A stretch of DNA of 64,000 nt, from positions 67,023,440-67,087,439 of the forward strand of contig OZ024908.1 of NCBI GenBank assembly GCA_964017125.1, written 5' to 3'. Shown in pieces: positions 12,901-24,900 of the stretch. The notes under the pieces were generated by a model. The model did not search any database. It was not told the origin of the DNA and saw only the letters and a list, made by a program, of their open reading frames with translations. This DNA is from Flabesymbios commensalis (taxonomy: Eukaryota; Annelida; Polychaeta; Terebellida; Flabelligeridae). A program made the position numbers and the translations under genes. Position 1 is the stretch's first letter. The number at the start of each line of letters is the position of its first letter.

Positions 12901-15900
12901 AAAGGTCGAACATTTTGTTGTGCATTAGTACAATTATTTGAATTATTAACAAACTCAGTGGCCTGTGCATTCGGCGGTGGAACGAAAGGTCGAGCATTAT
13001 CTTTTGCGTTTCTATACTGACTAGGTTGGTTGCTAACGAAACCTGAGGCCTGAACATTAGGGGCAAATGCAGGCGCATGAGCATAGTTATTTGCTCGTCC
13101 ACGTCCTTTATTTCTTTTCCTCTCCGATGTTGTTACTGTTTCTAATCTCTTGATGCGCTTGGACAGATCCTCTAACAAACCAACTAGTTTGTTGGTTTCT
13201 TCGACTTTAATCTGTGCGACCCCCGGCTTACTCTCTTCGACGTCCTCTTCTGCTGCCAGTGCCCGGTCGGCCAAAACGGCCAAACTTTCGAGGGTGGCAC
13301 TGTCGGGTTGAGTCGCCAAATGGGCTCTGATGGAAGCGGGCATCTGTCGTATGACTGCTTGCCGAATTACAGCCTTCCCCACAACAGCTTTGGTGCCGAA
13401 ACCTGCAGTCTTCTGCAGACGCCGCAGGAAACGCGAGGGAATGTCATTTCCAATCTTCTCGCCAGAGATAACTTTGTTGACCCTTTCGGGTGTTGTCAAT
13501 CCTCGCCTCTCAATCAAAATTGCTTCCAGGCTGTCATATTTGTTGGACCTGAAAGGCTGAAGCAGCACGTCCCTCACGTCCGAGGCAATCTCGCCCGAAA
13601 GTGCAGCGCAGGTTAAGCTGTACGTCTCGTCTCGTCATATTACATGAAAAATGTCTGTAATATGTTGAAGCTTAGAAGTGTAGACTGTAGAAAATGTTCA
13701 TGCTATGTCGCATGGTGCGAGAAATGGGGGTTGCAGATTAGTTGAAAAAATATGCGTCGTTGAAGTTTCACCTAATTGCTGTTCACAAATTCACAAAAGG
13801 TATGTATTGATTGAAGTGAAAACTGAAGGTCTATATGAGACATAAAAAATTTTCACCTAGTCACACACATGCAAAATGGTACCGTGAAAACCGTAGGTCG
13901 AAGTGGTACATAAAAACAATATGCCAGATACAACTATGATAAGCTATGCTAATCTATGATAATAGTATTTTGTAAATCGACCTGGGTGAAAATAATATTT
14001 TTTCACACAAGTCGAAAAACACATTCAAATATTTGCAATGTTTCGCAATAGCGCAATTGTCAAATCGAATATTTCTGTATTTATAAAAAATTTAAACTTC
14101 AGAAATAAACTATCGTGAGAAAATTTCGTTCTCAAACTGATAGACTAAATGAGACTGCGAAGAAAAACAGTGACATTTATGATTTAAGAATAATATCTAA
14201 AACGTTTTTTTTTTATAATGGTACGTTCATCACCGAGTCATTCTCATAAACGTCCGAATCAATCGCATCGATTCATTGATTGACGTATAAACCGACTGTG
14301 TTCGGTGCGGTTGTTTTATGTCGTCTGTGGTGGGTGTGTGTGTGGTGTATTGTCGGTGCTCACAGCCTGTGCGGCAGGCAGCATGTGGCTTATAGTCTGT
14401 GACGGTAAGCTTTGAGCGGTACGTACATAGTATACAGTCAGCATCCCCGTCTCGCCTCACATTAGCATATTCATTACCTACTGCGTGCCCAAATAAGGCG
14501 CTAAATAGCCTAGCACGATTACAAACACCGAAAGGCGTTTCAAAAATCTCGCACAATTAGTGGCAGAATTTGTTTTCGAAACAACTTATTTACATTTCCT
14601 CTCCCTCAATCGTTTTGAAAAAGAAGATTTACAAACAATTAAAAAAAAAATTATTACAATCAGTCCGTGTAAAATTTGGAACACTTGACAAATGATCTCC
14701 ACCAAATCAAAATGGCGGCTTATTTTATGCTAATGTGATGCGGCGACACAGGTTCACTGTCCAGATGCATGCCGGTTAGGGGGGAACACGTGGGTGCCCA
14801 CGGCGGGCGAAGAGCTAAGTTAGGGAAACCAGCGTCCAAGATGGCGCACACCTACCAAATACAAGTACAATATTCAGCATTCTCTGAAATAACATATGAC
14901 AATAGTACAAAATATTGACCTACGGTCCTGGGAATATTTTTAAACAGACCAAATAAGACCGTTTATTGACATTCATTTAGGGAAACAATTTATTTTGGCC
15001 CTAAACCTATTAAAAATTACCCGAGTCGAAGCGATATTTAAAATTTCTGTCGATTTGTAGAAAAAAATCGGAGAAAAATGACGAGATTTCGTCTATGGAC
15101 TTTAAAATCGAGTTACCCAATTATGGTAATCAACGATAAAAATTGAGTTACAGAAAATACCCACTTCCTACTCGCCTACAGTGGCATTAATAGGATGAAG
15201 GCATTAAACAAACTCTTACAATTAAAAAATGATAGACTAGGTCTATGAGAATAATTTTCTGGATTCTTCTAGAGAAACCGACAAGGTCGCCATCTTGAAA
15301 AGGCGCCAAACACGTGGGATTTCGACCAAAAGTTTAGAAATTTACGCCGTTTTCGACGTAAAGAAACGTGCTTCTCTTCTGATAACTCTTTCTGACTAAT
15401 TTAAACTGGCATATATATAATGACCTACAGCTTTCACGTACCTTATGAAAAAAATGCTATTGATTTTTTTCAAAAAATCCCTTAAAATTAATGAAAACTA
15501 TCCTTGAAAACAGCGGTTTTCAACTGGCGTCTAGGTGAAAACACTGTTGCATAGACGATCAGTCGTCAGGGGTCACCAGTATATGAAGATTGATCAGGTC
15601 GAATCACCAGTATGGGAAGATGGGCCTACGTCGGGAGCTCTATTATGGGGTCACAACGGCCGACGAGGGACTCTGACCAATCTCACCATTAAAACTCAAA
15701 CTTCCTCCTCCTTCGTCGAGTCGACGGTTCCAAACAAGTCAGAAAACTCTCTTCTGTCTTGTCATGTTTATTTGATTAACATGTGATAACAGCAAAGCAC
15801 AACCCTCCGCGCACGGCACGTCTCTATTGACTTAGCGAGAGCGAGCTACGGCACGTCCGTAGTCGCCAAGTGTAACGCCTGAAGTGCGGGAAAAATACCA

Positions 15901-18900
15901 AGGCCGCACACATTGCTTTATGTGCGCACGTCACCAGAGTATGGAAACGAGGCGGTCATCCCCATCCCCCCGCGTCCAGGAGGCTGGGGATAAACGCCAC
16001 ATTAACTGAACGATGTCAGGATCCTACAAACTCTCCTATAACAACAGATTCATCAAACATCAAGAGTTTCTCTCAACTAGTCTACTGTCGACACAGTCTT
16101 TCAGATAGAGCGCGACGACCGAACTAGTTGGTATGGTTAAAATGCATACCATTTCAATACCCATTTAAGTAATGCACAGTCGCCCATAGGCCAGCAAATT
16201 CGAACGTTTCATTTTTTAAATAATTTTATTATAAACATTTCAAGATGACCACCAGAGGTGACAGTGAAGGTTCTGTGTCAACACTCCTCGAAGAAAAAGG
16301 GGCTTGTCATTAAGACTCGTATTTTTCTATGAGCTTTGAAAATGCGTGCGAGTTTAAAGATACAGACGCAGTGTTTAAAAGGCTTAAAGCAGACTTTTTA
16401 AGGATCGCTCGTAACAGACGTCGGGGAGATATTTCGAGTTGCGAATCCTCCAGGAGTCTGTCACCAATTCAACGTCGGACACAACAAAGATCAACATCAA
16501 CATCCAAAGTTTAAAATCGCTACATTCTACCCAACCGACGTGGAGTTGTGGTTCAACCAAATCAAAACACAGTTCGATTTGCATCAAATCACGGATGATG
16601 ACGAGCGATACAGATCACCTGTGCTTCGCTTTCTGGTGAGGTAGCGTCAGAGACGTGTTGCTTCAGCCTTTTCGGACACACAAATAGGAGAATTTGAAGG
16701 GCATTTTGATCGAGCAAAAAGGTTTGACTACTCCAGAGAGAGTTAACAAAGTAATCTCGGGAGAGAAAATGGGATCGGATATACCGTCTCGATTTCTCAG
16801 ACGACTTCAGAAGCCGGCTGTATTCGGCACTACGGCAGTGGTAGGAAAAGCAGTCATTTGTCAGGCCTTCATTCGCCAGATGCCTACCTCAATACGAGCT
16901 CATCTAGCTACCCAACCAGACAGTGCGTCACTAGAAAGTTTGGCCGTGCTAGCGAATAGAGCGTTAGCTTCAGAAACCGACGTTGAGGAAGTCAAACAGG
17001 GGGTTGCTGGAATACAAGTCAGTCAAAGTGGAAAGCTAGTTCTGCCCCTCGTTGCAGATAATAACACTACTATCACTACCTACGGTACTAGTAAGCGTAT
17101 AGTTGACGTTCGTCCCAAACGAGAATACGCTTGGCCATAATAGGGGACATTTAGCAGCCCATAATAGGAGCAGATTTTCTTATACACCATAGCTTGCTAG
17201 TTCATTTAAAAAGCCGCTGTCTGAGAGACATGAGAACAGATTTAGTTATACCAGCTGCCCTATCGTCCATAAAACCTTTATCACTAAATAGAGTCGATAT
17301 TGTTCGTAATAAATATACAAAATTACTCAGTCAGTTCCCGGAACTAACTGGTCCTACGATGAAGGGTGAGACAGAGAAACATTATCACCCATAAAATAGT
17401 GACCAAAGGACACCCCGTTTTTGCGCGCCCACGACGACTAGCACCCGATAAATTAGTCACCGCAAAACGTGAGTTCGACGAAATGATAAAATTAGGCATC
17501 ATCGAACCTAGCGACAGTGAATGGTCATCAGCGCTTCATCTGGTGCCCAAGAAAAACGGTCACTGGAGACCATGTGGAGATTACAGAAGTTTGAATGCTC
17601 AGACAGTACCCGATAGATATCCGATTCCTCATATTCAGGATTTTACGCAGCGTTTAGCCGGGTCTAAGGTTTTACCAAGATAGACTTGGTACGAGCATAT
17701 TATCAGATAATACCGATTACAACACCTTTCAGTTTCTTCAATTTCACTCGGACACCGTTTGGTTTACAAAATTCTGGTCAAACTTTCCAACGTTTCATAG
17801 ACCACGTTACGCGCGGACTAGATTACGTGTTTGTATATTTGGACGATTTACTAGTCACAATTCCCGACCATAGAACCCATAAGAAACATTTACAAATACT
17901 TTTTATCCACTTAGCCGAATACATAATTATCATTGGCCCGGAGAAATGTCAGCTCGGTACTACCAAATTAAGCTTTTTAGGTCATCACGTTTGCTCAGAG
18001 GGCATTTCACCATTACCTAGCGCCGTAGACACAGCAGTAAATTTCGCTAAACCTGAAAAGCAACGAGCATGGCGATGATATTTGGGTATGGTAAATTACT
18101 ATCATAGATTTATACAACATTGCGCAGCTAAGTTGACGCCGTTAAACAATTTATTGACCGAAGCCAACAAAGGCCATACAAGATTGTCACCTAAGTCTAA
18201 TTTCGATTTGAAGTGGAGTGGAACTATCACTACGGATAGGGGCGCCCAGTTCGAATCAAAATTATGGGATAATTTGTGCAAGCAATTCGGGATAGTGAGA
18301 AACCGAACAACGAGCTACCACCCTCAGTCGAATGGCATGGCTATTACGGCACACAATTACTCTGATAAGCTACGGGTAGCCATGTCGCGTCACGGTTTGT
18401 GCCCACTGCACGACACACATCAAAAAAATATTTTTCAATATAAGGAACTATAAACATGCTCGCATGTATTTTTGCAAAGAATCGCGATAGCACCGCATCT
18501 GACCGCCCCTTACGACGGACCATACAAGGTCATCGTTAGGAACGGCAGACTCATGAAAATCCTGATGAAAGGCAAGGTGGAAACGGTCTCTGTGGACTGC
18601 GTTAAACCTGCACACTTCAAGTGCGAGCCAGAAACAGGTACAACAACAAATCGTAAAGTGCAATCGAAAACGACGTATTCGACGACTACCGGGATCGTTT
18701 GCGGGACCAGAAAGGACCAAATAAGATCAAGTAGCACTCTCACTCGGAAGTCCGACAGGAAGAGAGTTAAATTGACAAAGAATACACAGACACAGTCTGC
18801 AGCGACTAAAATTGGTGCGAGTCTGGCCACCACTCCACAGCATCAAGCCCATAGAGTAAATTTGCCTAGACAACTCACACCTTATGTAGCGCCACAATCG

Positions 18901-21900
18901 CGAACCCCAGTCGTTTCTCGCGCTAATGGGAGCGACGGCGGTTTGCGAACGTATTCACGTGTACCCTTACACTTATGGGGTAAAACTAATACAAACCCTA
19001 ATACAAACGACACGCCTAAAATACCGGATGTTAGAAATAACTCCAACACCGCCGATAGCGACAAAATTATATCGGATACTACCGTGAAACAGACTAGAAT
19101 TGGACGAAAAACCATACTCCCGCACGATTCGTGCAGATGGTCCACACCATAGTAGCGCCTATATAACGACATCTACTGCAGCACCAACTGCCCGTATTGC
19201 AATAATCATAATTTGTAATTGTAAATTCGCCAGGCCTGGCATCATTGAATTAAAATATGTAAAATGTAACTTAATTGAATTATCTACCTAGGTAGTTTTG
19301 TTAATCAGTATCGATGTAATAATTAAATTAACCTAGGTTTACCAACACACGTAGCGCAGCAGCATAATACATAACCAAAAGGAACATTGGTGTTAAGAGG
19401 ATGGAAAAAATGACATAATAAATGGACTTTAACCCATTATGCTGCACCGTGATGTTCACCAACCACCCACGCTGTATTTTCACACCCTGACTGTTTACCT
19501 GTTTGGTTTATGTATGTTGGTTTTGTGCACCTTCCAAACAGAATGACAAGTCGACGTTTTCCCCACAAGTAGGTTTGTGTTCATACGTTGTCACTTAACC
19601 CAGGGGATATGTGGGATCAGCATCTCAACCGCTTCGGGACTGCTCGAGTTTACGACTACTGACGAGTGGATGTTGCCCGGGTAGCCTCGCTCTGATCAGC
19701 TTTGCCGCCAACCGACCGACCGTGCATCACTTATATCGCAGGCACTGAGCTAGACTACAGGGCCAGAGCCGCATGGTGAGAGGTCGTCGCGCTCTGTTTG
19801 GGACTGTGTGCACGGTTTAATGTCTAGACTATAATAAAAAGAGAATGAGCAGAAGAAAGAGTTAAAGAAGTTATTCACTCACCGTTGCCAAGACGGCAGA
19901 TTTAATTATTATATTGGAGTTTGGTGAGGGCGGTTTGCCAGCGTGCCAACTGGCAATTCCCCAGATCAACTTACCCACGATATCGGTAACGCCCCATCAA
20001 CCACACGATATATTTACAAAGAACAATGTGCAAAAAACAGTGTGTGCGCTTTGACGAGGAGATGAAACATATAACAATTATATTTCATGCTATGGTTCAG
20101 CTAACAGTTTTCAACTTTCAAAAATAAAGACAGCTAATTTAGAAATAATATCACAACGATCACATGTCATAAGCTCAATAAATTTAGACATTGATGGTTT
20201 TCGCCAATAGTAAGGTGACAAATATGTACTTCTGATATTAATCTGGCATTCTATAACAAAATGGTACTAATTCCCAAGAACATTACAAGTTGTGCACATA
20301 CGTTCATTATAAACTTTTCTGTGATACCATTGGGATGACCACTGGGTTATTACAATTTTTTGTCAGAAATTTAATATAGGCAAACTTGTGTTTTTGTACT
20401 TTGATAACATTCATATATTTAGCACTAATTATGTTTTCTTTAATTAACTTATATAGTTTTCCATCTGGACTACTAGACATAGAAGTATTCCACTTTGAAA
20501 CATATTGATCCTTCAACCGTTGGATTCATATTAAAAAAAAAACTATTATGAACATTCTGATTTATCCAAGCATAATTAAAAGCAAGGTTAATTAATATTT
20601 CCTTGCTTTAACTAGCCCAAATATTGGCATGTTCGAGCTCACATTTTTCATATTGATGTCCATATAAATTATACACCAATGGGTTTGTTTTACGAGTTAT
20701 AATTTTTATCCAATATTTAATAATTTTTAAACGTCTTTTTACTGCCAATGGAAATCTTCCCAAGTCACCGTAAATGAAAAAAAATGCAGTAGATTTCTTG
20801 GCATGTAAAATACGCTTGCAAAATTGAAGATGAACCCTTTATATAGCAGGGGTTTTATGTAATCCCCACACCTCACACCCGTAGTCACAAATTGGTATAA
20901 TAATTTACCCCTGTCACTTAAAAGCATGCCTAAATAAAAATATGTATTTGTTACGGTTAACAATGTATCACAAAAGAAATAATGAGCATTTATTGACAGC
21001 GATCCACCTTTTTTAAAAATTACGAAAGCTGATTTTTCAATATTTATATTTAATTTCCACCGTGTGCAGTAGTCATACAGGATATCAATGCCGGTGGAGG
21101 TCCTCCGTTGAATCTGACATTAATAAAAGATCATCGGCATACAATAAAAGTCTGATAGCGATATCCTACATACTTACCCCTCTAAAACCTCCACTTTCTA
21201 ATACAGCTTTAATATCATTCAGGAAAAGATTAAACAAAGCTCTGTTCTTGTCGTACGCCTAAATTACATTCAATTTTTTTGCTAAATACTCCACCATAAT
21301 CGACTTTAGAAGTTATATTACAATACATATCTTTAATAATATTAAAAATGGGCCTCTAAGTCCCGACTTCAAGAGTTTATACCATAAACAATTTCTGTTC
21401 ACATGATCAAATGCCTTTTTGAAATCTACGAATGGTACGTGTAATCGCCTCTTAGTATTCAGACATGAATCAATAACAGATTGCAACATAAAAACATTGT
21501 CTACCGTCGAGCGAGATTTACGAAAACCTGACTGTGTATCACCTATATCACCTATAATATTAAACGTATCTGACCAGAATGTCAACCTATTATTTATTAT
21601 TCTTGTAAACAACTCACCCAGTGTGCTCAAGAGAATTATACCTCTATAATTTTCTACATCATTTATATTACTTTTTTAAAAAAATGGGCACAATAACGCC
21701 TTCTCTCAATGCAGGTAGAAAATGAGATGATTTGAAATTACATTAAATAAACAGGTTAACTTTAGTAATAAAATTGCATCAGCACATATGGTCTCACCAC
21801 CCTAAATGAGCCGAAATCCAAGGGGGGGGTGGCTACTGACAAGAGAATCCCTACCCAAATTGCTGCTTTAAAGGGTTGTTTCCGCGTCTGGTGAATTAAG

Positions 21901-24900
21901 AAAAATACAGTAATGTTGTAATTCTGTTGATAAATTGTAAGCACACACTGTTTTCTCTATCTGTGATATGAGGTATAACTGTTATGTGAGATTTTCGGAT
22001 GGACACAGGAGGTGAGAAGGATTTGTGTCTATTCTGGGAATGGGCGCAAGAATATTAAGGGAGATCTGGGCAAATTGGACCTCTTACCACATATGGGGGC
22101 CTACCTCAAAATCTAATTGGTGAGCATACCATTATCGCAGCTGTTTTTTAAAAAGGACAGCTTATGCCTTATTATGGTGTGTCACATTGGAGTGTAGCTA
22201 GGGACGTAAGTGGTGAAATCGGCCCTTAGAATGTTGGCATTATACATGTGTTTCAATAGGACTGGCATTTAGGGTGGTGACCATGTGTAGGGAGGGTATT
22301 GATTGAGGGTTAGGATTATATATATACGATCTTTCTGTTGCTCAATGTAAAGAAAAAGTGTTTAGTCTATGTTTAATTGTATTCTCATCATCGATGCAAT
22401 AAATTAGACTGTCAACTTTTGAATAAAATATATATAATTGATAAATAAATGTGACAAATGGGAGATAGGATGGCGTGTTTTGGGGAGTGGTTCATAGATA
22501 GCATGCTTTCCAATGGTAATTGACTGGTTGTATGGGAAAATATAAATATCAAATACGAGAAAATTAACACTTTGTGATGTATTTAGCCAGTTTATCCTAA
22601 TCGATGTGTTATATTTCTTCGTGATTCTAAATCATAAACGGTCACCATGACAACCTATTGTGACTAAATAAGAGTAAGAACTGCTATATTCTATTCAACC
22701 TCGTCCCCTGCAGTGCGCATTTGGAGAAAACAGCCTGATTTTCATGATATCAGCCCTTAATGAAAGTCCTCTCAAAGCAACATCGTTCGATGTATTCAAA
22801 AAAAATAAAAACTATATTGCTCAGAACAACTTTCTGCTCCAACCTTGTTTGAAAAAATAGAAACAGAAAAAGAATTATATTTGTATATATGGTCTCACCA
22901 CCCTAAATGAGCCGAAATCCAAGGGGGGTGGCTACTGACTAGAGAATCCCTACCCAAATTGCTGCTTTAAAGGGTTGTTTCCGCGTCTGGTGAATTAAGA
23001 AAAATACAGTAATGTTGTAATTCTGTTGATAAATTGTAAGCACACACTGTTTTCTCTATCTGTGATATGAGGTATAACTGTTATGTGAGATTTTCGGATG
23101 GACACAGGAGGTGAGAAGGATTTGTGTCTATTTTGGGAATGGGCGCAAGAATATTAAGGGAGATCTGGGCAAATTGGACCTTTTACCACATATGGGGGCC
23201 TACCTCAAAATCTAATTAGTGAGCATACCATTATCGCAGCTGTTTTTTTAAAAAAGGACAGCTTATGCCTTATTATGGTGTGTCACATTGGAGTGTAGCT
23301 AGGGACGGAAGTGGTGATTTCGGCCCTTGGAATGTTGGCATTATACATGTGTTTCAATGGGACTGGCATTTAGGGTGGTGAGACCATATATACAGCTCAT
23401 TTATTAATAGATTTCCTGCAGCTTTTCCACATTTTCTTTCGTACTTCAAAATCGGTAATAGGGCCTACTAAAATTTAGCTGGTCATACTCAGTCTGAAGT
23501 TGTCCTTGTTGGTAAGTACGTAAATACTCAAAAATATCATCGTCAGTAAGACCTCATCAATCCTAATTATCAGACTGATTTATATGGCTGACAAAAAGTA
23601 AGTAATACTTTGTCAAGGACGCCATGATAATCAATTTTGCATATGCTACGCTGGATGCATTGCCAGTGAGGTCAGTGGAAAATCTCCACATGGTCAATAC
23701 AGTCTCCGCACTACAGTGTCTTACCGCCGCTGCCTTTCACGCAAGAGTTCGGGGTTCGGTTCCCGGTCTCGGCGGTTTGAAAGAAACAAAAATGTTTCTT
23801 CCCCATCCACGTGTGAAAGTCAGTATTGTGGGGAGCCTCCGTAACCGAGAGGTAGCGTGCTCGGCCTCAGACCGCCAGGGCTCGAATTTCGAATCCTGTG
23901 TCTGGAGGACAGTGTCATCTCAATCATCTCACCATCCTCAGGAAGTTCTCCAGGACCGGTTTAGCCTATATGTGCACAAAGGTGGCCTAAAGCCAAATTC
24001 ATTTCATTTTACTACAGTGTCTTATTCCTTTAATTGCCGAATTATTTTATTGAAATTTTCACTCACTTGAAGTTGTGTCTCGCTGACGCGATCCACAACT
24101 TCGAGTGAGTGAAAATTATTCAGATCTGACAAAATAAAAATAGAAGTCAACTTTTTTGATATCTTGCTGATTGATCTCACGCTTTATCTTTCACATATTC
24201 AAAAGCTGGTATTTAATGTGGTTAAAAAAAATAAAAACGAATATATTCGGACCGGCGGTTAAAGAGTTCTCTCCATTCCTTGGAATGGAAAGGGTTTTTA
24301 GAAAGGACCATTTTGTACCCCGGCGTACACGTTACTTGAGCAGTTGTTTTGCTGTTGGCCCAGCGCCTTGCACGGCAGAGAAACGGCTGTCCAAGGTCTC
24401 TGGTATTCGCTGGACTGCCACGCCTGAGTGGCTCGTTGATTCTGGGCCGTCTCGGGTCGATGGCCCGGTGCCGGTGCTGCTTTGGTAATGCTGGCCGTTT
24501 TTGTACCGGCGCTGGGCTGTCGTCCCGTCTGAACTAGAGTTTCATTGGTCCGATACTGACCGGGTGGGGTATTTGAGCTATTTAAGCTGCTGGAGGTTCT
24601 CATTTCATTTCCTATTTTTAATAACTGCTTCCCACCTCCATCCCAGAATAAAGTGTTTTATGATGAATAAGTTTTAGTGGGACAATGTAACCTAATATCT
24701 TAATATAATGTATCATGTTTTTAGCATAAATGCTTTCATATAATGGTGTCGCGCTGCGCGCGCAATCACTTAAGCATATAGTTAATAAAAAGCTTCCTTT
24801 TTTCCCCCTTTATTATTGTGCTGGTTATATTTTAAAGGGTTAATAAGTACAAGGCGTTGCCACTGTGCTAGTTTGATGTTGGACGTCTGCAACGTTGACC

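Larger units (their letters stand above)
8584..16028 (-). mobile_element. Younger Gypsy-type LTR retroelement fossil, minus strand
   Basis: This is a Ty3/Gypsy element read right to left. Parts: 5' LTR 16028-15585; an unusually long leader of about 2 kb; gag about 13.6-12.8 kb ending in a C..H...G..A..C...C knuckle; protease with DTGA about 12.7-12.4 kb; reverse transcriptase with YLDD about 12.3-11.5 kb; RNase H about 11.3-11.0 kb; HHCC and DDE integrase about 10.8-10.2 kb; a GPY-type C-terminal tail about 10.15-9.5 kb; and 3' LTR 9021-8588. It is broken by only a few breaks. The LTRs differ at about 12 of 434 aligned bases plus one small length difference, which suggests a fairly recent insertion. 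AACT on both flanks is a plausible target-site duplication. Confidence 0.9.
7880..20000 (+). mobile_element. Old Gypsy-type LTR retroelement fossil, split by a younger one
   Basis: This is a plus-strand element of the Ty3/Gypsy superfamily. Parts: leader about 7.88-8.58 kb, homologous to the leader of the inserted element; gag remnant about 16.3-17.0 kb; protease to reverse transcriptase about 17.1-18.1 kb, including a YLDD site; an integrase remnant about 18.2-18.35 kb; a basic C-terminal tail about 18.45-19.15 kb; and a likely 3' LTR at about 19610-20000. No 5' LTR was found. The interval 8584-16028 belongs to the younger insertion. The element is clearly broken, with many breaks (of the order of ten or more), and is considerably older than its guest. 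Confidence 0.8.

Noticed and set aside
23834-23908. Functional tRNA gene
   Set aside because: The B-box region is irregular, the fold looks poor, and the unit is part of a dispersed SINE seen again at 41040 and 43795.
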